From contig CM053251.1 of assembly GCA_028583405.1 (NCBI GenBank), positions 5,428,983 to 5,492,982 on the forward strand: DNA of 64,000 nt. The letters are read 5' to 3'. The position numbers and the translations under genes were made by a program. The stretch's first letter is position 1. Every line of letters begins with the position of its first letter. The notes under the pieces are model-generated. The model saw only the letters and a program-made list of their open reading frames with translations. It was not told the origin of the DNA and did no database searches. The stretch is from Pogonophryne albipinna. Taxonomy: Eukaryota > Chordata > Actinopteri > Perciformes > Artedidraconidae. This document shows positions 44,742 to 57,812 of this stretch, in pieces.

Positions 44742-45604
44742 AACTCAACACGCCAAGACACATTTTTAAAACCCTAATAATGGCTTGTCTTTATCTTTGC
44801 ATCATCCACACACCTCTTCCCTGCTGTTTCCCCACTATTATGCTCAGTATAAATGAGCAGGAGTCATGGCAAGCAGCTCACTGTCTTTAAAACCTGCCAT
44901 TGTGTGCCGGCTGCATGGCCACCAGCGCTGTGATGTTAACTGTCAGTAGTGAACATAAGAGGGCCTATTTCCTGTGGCGATGAACACGACAGCCCCCCCT
45001 TTCCTTGCTGTCACTCTTCCCTCTCCTCCCCCTTCTTTCCTCTTCTTCTTCTTTTTTTTTACCCCACTTCTCCTTGTCCCTCCTTCTCTTGAGTCTCGCC
45101 CTCCTCCCCTTCCTCTCTACCAAATATCTGTTTCTCATTATCCTCTGTAGTCTGCTCTCTGTCTGAGTCAGGAGACGAAGAACTTAAATAAACACTCTCT
45201 CTCTCTGGCTCTCTCCAGCTCCTTATTCCTCCCTCCTCTTCCTCCCCCTCCTCCTCTCTGTCCTCCTTTCCTTGTCCTCCTCTGATTCTCACAATCATTA
45301 TGCATGTTATACTTGCATGTGGCTAGGGGCTTGCTTCACTCTCCCTGTCATCCTCTTGGGGTTGTGTGGGCAGGCCTTGGATCTCAAGATGTTGCTGTCT
45401 GGTAAGAGAGGAAAGGGAAAAAGTGCCACCAGCAGGGCCAAAGGCAGAATCGGATGTACACACACTCCCACCAAATCCCGTTAGGGTTAGGGGTTAAATC
45501 CGATGCAATTTAGTTAATACTGTAGACAGAGGGTTAGGATTAGGATTATTGGGTCAAGTATTTTGCCCGATGACACTATGACATGTCAACTGATAGGGAT
45601 TTAA
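44742..45604. other. Intergenic, C/T-rich stretch, no gene seen
   Basis: 45000-45290 is strongly pyrimidine-rich (cctcctcccc, cttcttctt). The acidic minus-strand frame there is compositional. No splice-bounded exon is seen. Confidence 0.4.
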
Positions 45605-45986
45605 AGGTGGGGTCGGTAATTTTGGAGAAACCAGCTCGAGTGTGCTAGAATTTGAAAATACACAGCCGGAAAAAATCTGCCACTTCCTTACAGAGCCCCT
45701 CCTCCAAACACACACGAACGCGCACATGACCAATGAGGGCACGAGATAAATTTGTGCACAGATGGAAGGCTGACAGGCAGGTAGGCCATCCAGTTATCTG
45801 CCGCGGGCCGGCTCAAATGATTGGTCGTGCTTTTTACAGTACTACGGCTTCCACAGATGATATGTTAATGGATTTTTTTGTCAAAGCACTTCAGATATTC
45901 ATTGCTATCGGGATGTTAAGAGCATTCCATGGAATATAACAAAAAGTGTATCTCGAGCCGGTTTCTCAAACTTACCTACCCCACCT
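45605..45986. mobile_element. Intact piggyBac-like TTAA MITE
   Basis: The ends AGGTGGGGTCGGTAAT and TTACCTACCCCACCT are inverted and flanked by TTAA (45601-45604 and 45987-45990). The inverted region extends through ggagaaaccagctcgag / ctcgagccggtttctc. It is the uninterrupted relative of 16161-17549. Confidence 0.85.
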
Positions 45987-45990
45987 TTAA

Positions 45991-47450
45991 CTTCTAATAC
46001 TCCTATTATCTTCCCCAGGAGCCTCAGAACAGCCACTCATCGGACACTATGACAACATTTAGAAACACATTCTCTCAACATCCGTGGTAAAAATGAATCC
46101 AAAGAGAGTTCATTTAGTTGTTTGTGTGTTCTGTTTGTTTAGGGCCCCATGGTGGCTATTAGTAAGGTTGCTACTTGTTATAGTGCCAGTCTAGACTATC
46201 TCACAGCCTGCAACGGAAGTATATCCCCATGTATGCTTTGTTACCTAATTGCATGGTTTTCCTTATGCCTCGTCTTGATTTGACTCACTTTAAGCACCAG
46301 GTTCTTTACATTATCTTTTTTAGTAACCTCTTAGTGCAAGAAGGGTTCTCGACTAATCATCATAGCGATGCGTCCTAACCCCAACACTTGCTGAATCCTT
46401 TTATCGGCGACTAAACAGCGTATCAGCTGCATGGCTCGCAGGGAACTTGGGAAAGAAAAGTACACGGTATTATCCAGAACTTTTGCACCATACCATGCAG
46501 CAGCAATGCAGCATTAGACTTCAGACCAAAAACAAAATGATGAAATACAATCCAGAAAGTAGGACAGTACATGATTACTTTTAATTAACTTTGTAATACT
46601 TTTACATTTGTATTGTTTAAATGTTATCTTTGATATTGCTTTACTTCCACTGAAAAGGCCATGTTGTCAGTATGGTATGATTGTCATTTCTGTTTTCTTT
46701 GCAGGAAAACAAAAAACAACGGTCCATATTTTCTGGAAAGTTTGACGAACGGTTTTGCAGGGCAGAGTAAGAACAATAACATTTAGAAGTGGATCCAAAT
46801 CACAGGGCGGATACACGCATTGCTTTTCACTTTTAGAAACAAATGTAGCAGAGGTCTGCCCTCTCTGAAGGTTGTAATGGTGTTATTTCACATTAGCTTT
46901 TTAGCACAGCCTCAGGGGTCTGTGTTTCCGTGTATGAAAATACGAGTGACTACATTTTTGAATCTTGACACTATAACACATTGGGAAAGTTATAGCAACA
47001 ATCATTTCTCCATCTCAATCATCGCAAAGTAAACAGAACTGCAGCTTTCATATTTCAAAGTCATTTCCCAGTAATTTGTGCTTGGTTGGGTGACCCGGGA
47101 TTACATCGCTTTGTGTTGTGGCTAAAGTTGAGCCAGGTTCATTTCCCGCTGGAGGGAAGCTGGTTTCTTAACTTTACTGTTAGACAGATCCTCAGTTGAG
47201 TCTAAGAAGGCACACGTCATTGTTTTGGAAAGGCTGGTGTTGACAGATTCTTAACTCTAGTTTTTAAACCTTTTTTTTGTGAACAATGTTTTTTAGTGTG
47301 GATGGAAGGCGAAAATGGAGACATTGACCGCGATAGGCTAAGGGGCGGGACATCTCTCAGGGGTTGTCCAATCATAACAGAGCTGGTCAGCTAACCAATC
47401 AGAGCAGACTCGGCTCTGATTTTAGACAGAGGGGGAAAAGAGGTGCCACA
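45991..47450. other. Intergenic, no gene seen
   Basis: No recognisable coding exon. From about 47340 the sequence belongs to the dispersed family also present near 7040-8600 (ggggcgggacatctc and gctaaccaatcagagcag, inverted relative to that copy). Confidence 0.4.
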
Positions 47451-47759
47451 CAGTGGCGGTTCTAGACCAATTTGACTGGGGGGGCCACTGGGGGGCCAGT
47501 TATTTTCTGAGGGGGGCACAATAAATGCAGGACGAAAAAGAGAACTAGACAGTATGAAGTAATTGCGCATAAGAAAACAATGCAATACAGTTATTGGTAT
47601 TTGTTTCAGTACACTTATTTATTTCAGATATATCTTATAGTTATTACTGTTAGCTTCAGCTTAAGTTATAGTGCAATGTTTGCACTAACACATTTAACAT
47701 TTAAAAAAAAAAAACTTTTCAGTGTTAGGGGGGCACTGGCCCCCTTAGAACCGCCCCTG
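47451..47759. mobile_element. hAT MITE, 309 bp, inserted in an older repeat
   Basis: The termini are CAGTGGCGGTTCTAG and TTAGAACCGCCCCTG. A perfect 8-bp duplication GTGCCACA lies at 47443-47450 and 47760-47767. The sequence outside continues as one older repeat once the insert is removed. Confidence 0.92.
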
Positions 47760-48798
47760 GTGCCACAAAATACAGATGTGAAAATTAAAATGAGTATTAT
47801 AGGGCCCCTTTAATTCTCAACTAACTATAAAAATAGGTTTCACATCTGGAGCAACATGCATATGTTTGCCAAAATGGTAAAAGCAACAGTTTTAGTTTAA
47901 TGAGGTTTTGAGCTGTAAGACCAAATGAACACTGTGGTAACTGGTTAATAAAGTAAACTACATGCAGGTACTTTATGAATGCAGACATTCATTTGTGCAG
48001 ACACAAAGCCTCTCAAGAAATGGAAAGTTTTTGGAGGGTTGTGAAACTGTAAAGCTGAATGGCTAATAAATTGTTTATTAAAGGAGAGCAGCAATGAGAT
48101 GGATGAGTGCAACACAGAGGAGGAACTGCTGAGTGTCAAGTTTATGGGAGGGAAAGAGAAAAGGGAAGGAGTGGTTTCTGGTGGTGTGTTGCCATCAGGC
48201 GGAGAACGGCAGAACAGTTTTACAGAAACCTTAAAGTAAAACCGTGAGCTCGGAATCCACACCCTGAGGACACAAATTATTGTTATCAAAGCAAAGTGTT
48301 GCAACCCGGGCGCTGACACACTTATGGTTTGAGCAAGAGAGAGACATGATTTATCGAATCTGTAGCTTTTACTAGAGAACACTTTGTGCTTTTAAAAACA
48401 AGTAAAATATATTCCGACAGCCTAAAACAGGACGCGTTTACTCCACTTTCGTGTTACCTACAATTAGAAACCCATATTATGTCACTGTACTGTAACGTAT
48501 GGCATTGTTTGCTAAATAAAAAACAAGTCAAGATGAATATGTAAATTGTTACTTTTTAGATGTATCCATATCAATTTAAGCTTGGACAAAATAATGAATT
48601 TGAGTAGATGATGGTTAAACAATAGAACACCTAGATTTTACACATATATTTTCATAACACATTTGTCAAAAAAAAAGGTTGTTAATGAATCAATATTACA
48701 GGAGACAGGGTTTTTCAACATCTACTGTTACACATCAACCAACACGAGATTACTTTTACACTTTTATTTCATTGGCTCTGTTACCATCTTTTATATAT

Positions 48799-49090
48799 TA
48801 CACTGAACAAAAATATAAACGCAACACTTTTGTTTTTGCTCCCATTTTTCATGAGATGAACTCAAAGATCTAAAACATTTTCTATATACACAAAATAACC
48901 ATTTCTCTCAAATATTGTTCACAAATCCGAAAAAATCTGTGATAGTGAGCACTTCTCCATTGCCGAGATAATCCATCCCACCTCACAGGTGTGGCATATC
49001 AAGATGCTGATTAGACAGCATGATTATTGCACAGGTGTGCCTTAGGCTGGCCACAATAAAAGGCCACTCTGAAACGTGCAGTTTTGCTTT
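48799..49090. mobile_element. Terminal fragment of a dispersed fish DNA transposon
   Basis: The stretch starting cactgaacaaaaatataaac, through catgagatgaactcaaagat to aggctggccacaataaaagg, is a widely dispersed terminal sequence in fish genomes that I recognise. It stops at a G-rich run near 49096. The other end is absent, so the superfamily is left open. Confidence 0.6.
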
Positions 49091-50600
49091 ATTGGGGGGG
49101 TCTGGGGGGGCCCGAAAACCAGTCAGTATCTGGTGTGAGGGGTAGGGTTAGGGTAATGTTGTGAATCGAGTGGCCTGTCTTCGTCGTCCATAACATACGC
49201 CTGCCCATACCATAACCCCACCACCACCATGGAGTAATCAAACAAAATGTTATATAACCATAAAGATAAATGGGTGACAGCTGTCATAAAAGTGTTTTTT
49301 GATAAAAGGCTATGACTTCACCTGATTTAGTTTCATCTCTCCTGCAAAAGTCATAGGGTCATGATATCAAGTTTGTATGGTTCTGTATACTCTATAAGTA
49401 TAGTTATAAACTGACTAGATGTTGGACTATCACATTAAGCTCTAGGAAAGTAAACCACACCCTTCTTTCCGCCTAAGAGACTTACAGTAACTTCCAGTGC
49501 CATTCAATAATGTGGAAATCCATTTGTATTTAGTGAGTCATTAAAAAGCAGAATTTTCCATATCTGCCTTAAGATATCAATTTGATATGTTATTCTTCCA
49601 TGAAAATGAAGGAACTCATAATTTAAGTACTTCAGTATGTAACCCATGTAAAAAAAACAACCTTGTACATAAGACTTGCACTTACACTCGCACATAGACA
49701 TATATAATTACGTTTTACAATCATTTCCCTCACATCTGTATAAAAGTAAATCAGGTGTTTGAGCCATCGTTGTTACTCGAATTCATTCTGTTGCTTACAT
49801 GTTTACCCTTTTTTGAACTCCTATACTGTCCTCCTGTGTTTCCCTCTTACTCTGTTGACGTCTGAATTTCCCTGCAGGGTTCAATAAAAGTCTACCTTAT
49901 CTTATCTTAGTACCAATACATGTAGGGGTGTCAATACATATAACTTTGCATTGTGTCATGTAAATACAGTTATGTGTGGAGTTTCCCGTACAAGCTTGTA
50001 TTTAAATCGATCTAAGTCAAATGTAGAAGTGACAAACCCATTGGTGTTTGTTCAGTCTTAAGGACACATAGATAATAATGGCTTCAGCTCGTCTAATTTA
50101 AGTGAAGGTGAACCAGCGCGTGCATATTAATCAATCTTTCCCTGAGAGTAGAAAGGTTTCATATTTGAGCTTCTTTTTATTACTGAACATTTCACCACTC
50201 CCGAAAACCAGCATTCCTTTCAGAGTCAGAAACTTGTATGAACGGGCGCGAGTTTGTGTGTTGTGCGTGTCTGCCTGTTTGTGCTTGTGTTACCATTAGC
50301 ATCCATGACACAGGGAACTTGTGCAAGAGTTTGAATCACCTAAACTTGATGTTTACTCCAAATGCCACGGATGAAACCCAGAGGAACTGCTCTAGTTAAA
50401 ATGATGTGAAGTATATCAGAATGTAAAGCGGCCACTTGACTCACAAGCAGAGAAACGCAAATATGCTTTTTGATATATGGAACTTGGACATGCTTTCCGG
50501 AAGAATGCATGCTTGTTTATATATAAAAAAAACAAAACAGATCGTAATCATATACGGTGATTAATTTAAGCGCCTGACGTGTTTGAAGGAAGGACACACC
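49091..50600. other. Intergenic, no gene seen
   Basis: AT-rich sequence without recognisable exons or RNA genes. The stretch at about 49875-49908 (aataaaagtctaccttatcttatct) looks like a short LINE/SINE tail. Confidence 0.4.
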
Positions 50601-50689
50601 TCCCTCTGGCTTTCTCTCTCTAACCTCAGCATGTTGCAGCCTGTGGGGCAGGATGTGATCCACGTTATTATGGACAGAGCTAACACACA

Positions 50690-50784
50690 GCGTCACACAA
50701 GGGAAACGCTGCCGGACAGAGCGGAGCAGCGCTGGGATAATTGAATCTGACCCTCATCACAGAGAGACATCCAGTCCTGGGAAG
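50690..50784 (+). other. Candidate 5' UTR exon of ltb4r
   Basis: A GC-richer stretch ends at CTGGGAAG/gtcagt (donor at 50785). The ltb4r coding exon has an acceptor at 52771-52780 (ctatcctcag) with 19 nt before its ATG, so a non-coding first exon must exist. This is the nearest good candidate. The 5' limit is a guess. Confidence 0.4.
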
Positions 50785-51284
50785 GTCAGTCACTCTCGTG
50801 TGTTCACTGGAAAAGTTAATTTAGGACTTTTTATTGACATTTTACTTGAGATTGTACTAACATTCTTGTTTTTTCCATCTTTGAGTAATTATTTACTTTT
50901 CTTGACTTGATTATTTACAAGGAACAGATTTATTACATACGTATGACTCGTTTTTTTGTTTTACTTTGGACTGCATGACAACTATATGGTATTTCTTAAT
51001 TTGCAATCACAGTTCCTGGCTGTGCAAGTCATTTTGGGAATGGTCATTTCTCCGATCTTTTCAAAAAATGTTAAGGTTTATTACGTTTTTTTGAAAAAAG
51101 TATCTTTGAGCATTATGTTGCATATTCGTTTACAATCCTTTTATAGTTTGTCATTGAGAAATAAATGACATAACTGTTTACTCCTGAGCGTACTATTTCC
51201 ATTACAACAGCACATTTATGTCAAAAATCCATTGCAAAATTAAGAGATAATCTGCAGATGTTTGTGTTTTTTACATTACATGTC

Positions 51285-51450
51285 ATTTGTTAGACGCTTT
51301 TATCCAAAGGGACTTATATACTCAGTACTGTGGACAATCCCCACAGGAGCCATTTGGGGTGAAGTGTCTTTCCCAGGGACACAACGACATGCTGACTGCA
51401 GTGGGACTCGAACTTGCTATCCCCTGATCCACTGAGCCACAGCCTCCTCC
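51285..51450 (-). mobile_element. tRNA-derived SINE
   Basis: On the minus strand TGGCTCAGTGG (A box) is followed by AAGTTCGAGTCC (B box), then a body ending in ggataaaagcgtctaacaaa, a LINE-like 3' tail. A relative is at 61620-61775 in the opposite orientation. Confidence 0.8.
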
Positions 51451-52799
51451 TTTTTACCTGAACTGACCGACAGCTGTGGGTTGGAACACTTGTGTCACAT
51501 AGTGTATATAAAAATAAATAAAAAAAGCTGTCATTTTGAGCATCCACTTGTTGTTCAGACTCAGCTTTACATGGATGCATTTGTGAAGTAAGCTTTTGTT
51601 TACTCTTCACTTGGGTTTACAGCCATCAGGGGACAATAAACAACTTGCTAGTACCAGAGCTAGGAAATTAAGACTTAATCAGGAAGTAAGGGCTTGATGT
51701 CTTGTTCTCAGAAAAGGAAGTGAGATCCTATCGCTCCTCTATGTACATCACTCATGTTCAATATTTTTTTTATATTAAGCATATTAATCTACAATCGTAG
51801 TAAGCAATGCATCATCTTTAACTGTGCTTTCTAGTAAGGTCAACCATCTGCAGTGGATGTTACTGTGTCCACGTGATAGGACAGTGAGGAAGAAAGAGAG
51901 CGAATCAAAGTCTGTTTCGAAATACTGCTCTTCTTTGACGTAGTGCTGCTAGTGGCATGTTTTAGCACGCTGCGCTACCCTGTTGGCTGAAGGTCTGATG
52001 TGAATATTTTAGAGGCTGCGTCAGGGTAGCAACCGTCCTGTATTTCTGGAAACAGCTAATGTACCATCGGTAAACAATCATTTCTGATGTTTATCTAGGC
52101 TCTTTTTGGCACAGTATTTAGTCCGGACCTGATGGCCATCTTCATCTTTGGTGTGATAATAAACTCAACAATCAGGCTTTCGACTCACTGTCACTCTAAA
52201 ATATGTGAGAGAAATGAATTACCAGTATGGTAGTTTGTTAATGGAAGTGCTATTAACAATTTTTTCTGTTTTTACTACTTCCTTTTTATCATTTAAGTTA
52301 TTTGAGTGAACAATTTCCTTCACCAAGACGCTGTATACAAATCAGTGATGAAAGACTGTTATCAGAATTAAGTCCAAACACCAAAAAGGATACATTCTTT
52401 ATACTTTAAATGTAATTAAGACTTATTCTGTCCAAAAAGTGTTATTTTAATCTAAAAATCATCTTTATGAGAGACTTAATCATCATTTTTGAGATACAGA
52501 TACTGGCAATTAAATTAGAAAGGTAACCACACATTTATTGGACTTTGATAGAAATGGGTTAGTTCCAACCAACCAGGTTCCAAATGAATCTCATACAAAG
52601 AGAAGAGATGTAAAGAGACAGGTTTAGCACGTCGGATAGAAGCTGCAGGAATTACAACAGACATTCAATTCAATCATTAACCTAAACATATATACAGACA
52701 CATAAATGTCAATCTTTACACCTAACCCTTTACTCTAATGCCAGACATGTTGACGCGTTACCTTTCTATCCTATCCTCAGGTCCCAAACTTCTTCCATC

Positions 52800-55700
52800 A
52801 TGTCCAACGCCACTGGATCCCGCTTGACGATCCCTCAAAATGACACAGTCGGAAACAATGAGGATGACAGCGTGGTGAGCAATGACTTCTCCACAACGCT
52901 GGGAGCCCTCATCCTCAGCCTGGTCTTCCTCCTGGGCGTCCCCGGAAACCTCTTCATCGTCTGGAGCATCCTGGCTCGCATCAAACGGTGCTCGGTCACC
53001 ACCCTCCTCATCCTCAACCTGGCGTGTGCAGACGGCCTCCTCATGGTCCTCACCATCTTCTTCATCATCTACCTGGCCATGCAGACGTGGGTGTTTGGAG
53101 ACGCCATGTGCAAAGGCCTCTTCTACCTGTGCAACGCCAACATGTACGCCTCCATCTTCCTCATCACGTTGATGAGCGTGCACAGGATGGTTGCCGTGGT
53201 GATGCCGAGGAGCCTCTCCACCCTGGTGAGCAAGAAGGTGGTGAGGAGGGTGATCTGGTGCACGTGGGTGTTGGTGATGCTCATCGCTATCCCCTCGCTG
53301 GTGTTTCGAGACGTCAGAGAGTACCATGATGAGAAGAACAGAACAAGGCATGTGTGTGAGCCCAATCACACAAAGCCTACACATGTGAGTATAAGCAGAA
53401 GTACTCAGATCATTAACTTAAAATAATCCTAAAATACTCAACAGCAAGTAACAGTCATGAATTTGAATTTTAAGTATTATGAGCTTAAAGGAGCCCTTTT
53501 AGTTGTATTGGTCAACCACTTGTCCGCCCCTTAGCCTATCACGTACAATGTGTTGGAGCGCTAGCCAATAGAAGCACGAATGTAACATAATGATGTCACT
53601 ATTGTAAGGGAAACTTCTGCAGCAATGGAGAGTCAGGACTCAGAGAGACACGAGGAGAGTTTGATGTCAAACACTGATGTTTATTTACAAGAATCGGCCA
53701 GAGAAATTCACATCACAAGTCACACAGCCAGAGATTCTGACTGCCCTGGTGGGTTGCCATGTCAAATCTGACCAGCCTCTCTCTCGAATAGACCTTTTAA
53801 CTAGTTTACAGAGTTAATCCACATATTGGGGGATGGTGCGTAAACACTGGGAACACTGGAGATATCACCGACATCTGGAAATACTTAATGACATTACATT
53901 TCATTTAGCTGACGCTTTTATCCAAATCACATGGACATTCTCCCTGGAGTAACTAAGGACTAAGTGCCTTACTCAAGGGCACACTAGTGGTAGTTTTCCT
54001 GGCGGGATTTGAACTCACAACCTTCCGACCTTCAGCCCACCTCACTATCCATTAGACCACCACTATCCATGATGACCTGCCTGACTCTTAGGCTCTGTGA
54101 CCGAGAGTTGACCGGTCATAAAACTGAGAATAACACCATTTGACTGCATTAGCACATTCCTTACGGGAGACTCAGGGTTGGTGATAAACGTCAACAGGCA
54201 GAAAGGTTAAATATCTAGAAGTAAGGAAGAATTATTCCTTGACAACTATGTTAAAAACATATATAACACACTACAGAAAAGGATAAACCCCAAAAAGCTG
54301 CCTCTTTAATGTAGGCTACCAAAAGTATTCAATGAATTTGAATATTGAGCAGAATGACGCTTTTCACAGTATTATGTTTTATTACTCTGACAGTATTATA
54401 TTTTCATAGTTGACATTTCATTTATAATTAGTAATAAAGTTCTGCAACATTTAATATATTATGCATAAAATGTGGTTTCATATGTAGAAAATTAACTTGA
54501 ATTGTAGCAGTAGATGAAGAACTATTAATGAAATTACTCGAGTAAAAAGTACAATTCTGTCAAAAAAGAAAAGCAACAAATCCTTAAATCTGAAATGATT
54601 GAATGTTCTGTTAAATCATTAACTTATTAACTGACTTATCAGTTCTGCTGATTTTTTAAAAACTGTTGGGTAATTTGATTCAAAACACTTCAAATGGTAT
54701 AAGATGTTTGTATGTAAACATCTATTGTGTACTAGTACTGCACATTCATATTTAAGTAGAACATGTAAATCCAACCCAGAAACTACAAGTGATTGACTTA
54801 TTTCTTCATGAACCAAAACTTCAAAAAGATACAAGTATGTTCTATACAGATTAAATAAATAAACAGTCAACTTCTCTTGTTTGGACAGATCCAGTCCTGT
54901 CTGTAGAAACACATTCTGTTATTGCAATTAGAACATCGGTTTTGTTTCCTCCTGTGCAGGAAAGGTTTCAGTATGCCTTTGAGACGGTGTCGGGGTTTAT
55001 CTTGCCGTACACGGTCATCATCACGTGCTACGTCCTCATCCTGAGACGCCTCCGACAGACCAAGTTTCGCAGAACGATGCGCAGCGAGAAACTCATCCTG
55101 GCCATCGTGGTGATGTTTGGCATCTTCTGGCTGCCGTACCACGTCATCAACATGCTACAGGTGTGTGTGACAAGCATTTCTGATTTCAGATCAATGTTTT
55201 TTTTCAATGAAAACTGACTGTTTTGTTCTATTCAAGGTGGCAGCTCAGTGGTTCGATCCTGATTCACCCATAAGAGAAAAGTGAGTTACAAAAGATTTGT
55301 ACTTCTTTCAAAGACATGTTACTTTGGAGTTTTTCATTCTGATCTTCAACAGATTAAGTCAAAGAAACTGGTCTAAGATGCTCAATAAAATAGTTTGATG
55401 TGAGACATTTAAGAGTCGAATTATCTCTTATATAGCTGCGAAAACATATCTATTATGTCCTACGGTCTAAATGCAGTTTTTATATAAAATGTCATAAAAA
55501 TGTTGATCACTTGACAGCTGTTTTAAATAGCATGCATAGCAGCTAGAGGCAATCATTAGACACATTTTTATCTTGACCGTATAACGGGTTTTCAAGGCTA
55601 TTTATATCATTTCTAGTAGCCGTTTTGTCTTTTAAGTTGATTTGTGCATCATTGCCGTTTTGCAGCCAATTGTATTTCATACGATTTTCTTTCATAGCCG

Positions 55701-56656
55701 TTTCTTCACAGGTTGTTTTGCATGTCTTTGAATTCACACAGCGTCAGTCAGTGGTTGCTTTGTGTCTCTTTCAGTGACATTTTGCAGATGAAGTCCAGGG
55801 GACATACTGACCCCTCAGTGGGCCTGTTCAGTATCCATTCATGTACATACTTTTAGTTCTTCATGAGTTAGAGCAGGGGTGTCAAATGCGGTGCGCGGGA
55901 CATTTTGAAATGGCCCTCCGCAAATTCAAAACATATAATGGAATACGGCCCACAAATGAAACTTGAGTTTTTCTTGTACTTATGAAATATATCTGCAAAC
56001 ATTTACACAGTAGTGTTCATGTGTTAATAAGCCCCATTAACAATACATTCAGTCAATTACATTTGAAAATATGTTAACAAATCTAAGTCAAAAAGAAAAA
56101 AGCCCAATAATTTATAAACCTGAAATATGCCTTTCCAATTCCGATTTAGGCCGTTTATTTTTCTAAAAGCAGATTCAAGTATCAAGCATAAGGTTCCTAC
56201 TTTTGATTGATGTTGCTAACTTATGAGGCAATAAACCTCACCTCTAGTGAGCGGCCGGGCCCTTCGAATATTTTTCTGTATGTGGCCCTCTGTGAAAAAA
56301 GTTTGGACACCCCTGAGTTAGATGTTTTTGTAAAGCTCTCAAGGATGCTACCAAGCTTCGAAATTTGACATAAGTAGTTTTCTAAAATGCTGTTTATCCG
56401 CAGATTGGACACCATCACTCGGTCCAGCCGTGCAGTGACTTCGGCTCTGGCCTTCATCAGCAGCTGTGCCAACCCCGTCCTCTACACCTTCGCAGGGAAG
56501 TCGTACATCAAGAAGAACGGCTTAGCCTTCATGGCTCAGCTCTTTGAGGGCACGTCGTTGGACCAAACGGGACCGAAAAAGAGCAAAGAGACTGTGGGAC
56601 TCAGTACTGTGGACTCTGCGAACGACTCGGGAACTTTACAAAACGGGAGAGCTTGA
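52800..56656 (+). CDS. ltb4r: Leukotriene B4 receptor 1-like GPCR; four coding exons
   Basis: Exons 52800-53384, 54960-55160, 55237-55280 and 56404-56656 join in phase to 360 codons plus stop (human LTB4R about 352). The frame shows seven hydrophobic segments, TM1 GNLFIVWSIL, TM2 LNLACADG, TM3 Cys (CKGLFYLC) paired with an extracellular-loop Cys (HVCEPN), FWLPYH in TM6 and NPVLY in TM7. FETVSGFILP and the tail FMAQLFEGTS match LTB4 receptors. Sequons N3-A-T and N14-D-T lie in the short N terminus. These receptors bind leukotriene B4 and signal through Gi (and Gq) in leukocyte chemotaxis. Odd points: the DRY position reads HRM, and the coding region is split by introns while the human ORF is in one exon. 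The assignment to LTB4R rather than LTB4R2 rests on overall resemblance and synteny near nfatc4. A polyadenylation signal lies at 57179-57184. Confidence 0.87.
53603..54244. mobile_element. Solo LTR with 5-bp duplication, containing a SINE
   Basis: The sequence begins TGTAAGG and ends CCTTGACA (near-inverted TG..CA ends), flanked by ACTAT at 53598-53602 and 54245-54249. The related repeat at about 8450-8465 shows the empty site (gtcactatgttatag). No internal retroelement genes remain. It lies in ltb4r intron 1. Confidence 0.82.
53890..54067 (-). mobile_element. tRNA-derived SINE inside the solo LTR
   Basis: On the minus strand gtctaatggatagtgagg (A-box region) and tgtgagttcaaatcccgcc (B box) precede a body ending ggataaaagcgtcagctaaa. 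The order shows that the SINE arrived after the LTR. Confidence 0.75.
55874..56315. mobile_element. hAT (Charlie-like) MITE, second copy
   Basis: The termini are CAGGGGTGTCAAATG and TTTGGACACCCCTG, with flanks AGTTAGAG (55866-55873) and AGTTAGAT (56316-56323), a 7/8 duplication. It shares cttatgaggcaataaacctc with 31681-32225. It lies in ltb4r intron 3. Confidence 0.88.
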
Positions 56657-57812
56657 ATGATCGTTTCCCTTTAAGAGAAACTATGTAAATAATACAAGAG
56701 TGTGTATATATTGGTTTAAGCAGCTTTAGTCAAACTAAAAATACTGGCCGAGAGCTGTCAACTATTTTTGTTGTAGATAAACTGTGTTCAAATTTTGACT
56801 GGAAGTCAAGACAGGACTTTAAATTGTTTTTCCTGTATTTCAGAAATGCAAATACTTTTGACATTGTGTTGCAGAGAATTGTGCTGCTTTTCACTTTCCA
56901 TACCCCGATGTATCCTGCTGGTATACAAGCAAGCTTCTTTACATGTTAGGCCATCACTTCCCAATAGTTTTTAGGAGAGATGGTCAGTCGTGTCTGAAAG
57001 TAGATTCTGCCGCTTCCCGATTTACACTGCCATGTAAAAAGTTTGTCAAATTATCCTGCATGTTAGTGAATTGTTTCGTTCACTTGTGTAATGTGACATT
57101 TTAATGATAATCTTTTGTAGCATTTTTCAAGTAACGTACCGTTTTATTGCACTGCAGGTTTAACATACCAATTTATCAAATAAAGCTTTAAACATACCCA
57201 CATCTCTATCCATATCTCTATCCATACTCCGATCCACTTTGAGTAAACCCGAAAGTCTTCAAATACCCAGGTGTACAAATTAAAATAATGTTATCGGCTT
57301 AGAGTCTTTTACAAAGATTCCTCAACCGTTTTCATTGATGGGTCGGTCGACAGTTTACCATTCATTCAACAAAGTCTCATTGTTCAATTCCTTTGACTAA
57401 TACCTCAAACCAAGCTACAGATAATCTCCATTAAAAAGGCAAATAAAGATGACAATACAGAGTTTAAATAAGAGATTTAACTTTATTTACCAGTTCATAC
57501 ATACACAACATTTTAAGTATGGATGTGGTCTAAACAGTTTGAGATTATAAAAGACTTCACATGCTATAATTTCAATTTGCCCTTAAACGAATATTAATGA
57601 GGGAACATACACATCACAATTGAGCCTACAAAATGAAAGTACATGCAGTAAAAGTTTAATTATTGCAGGGCTGTAGACCTCAGCTTCTTCTATACCAACC
57701 GTATCAAGATGCATCCATTCCAGGCGCTTCAATCCTAAGAAAAAAAATTAAAAGCACAAGAGATAAGTCTCAGTTTGCAATTCAATGAAACATCCTCTCT
57801 AGTTCCTGCATC

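Noticed and set aside
45059..45298. Acidic minus-strand ORF rich in Glu and Gly
   Set aside because: It is produced by a polypyrimidine tract and has no splice or domain support.
51285..51450. A functional tRNA gene
   Set aside because: A and B boxes are present, but the cloverleaf is incomplete and the sequence continues into a LINE-like SINE tail that recurs at 61620-61775.
52758..53384. 208-codon minus-strand ORF opposite ltb4r exon 1
   Set aside because: Antisense shadow of the receptor exon. Its composition (His, Asp, Glu rich) mirrors the sense codons.
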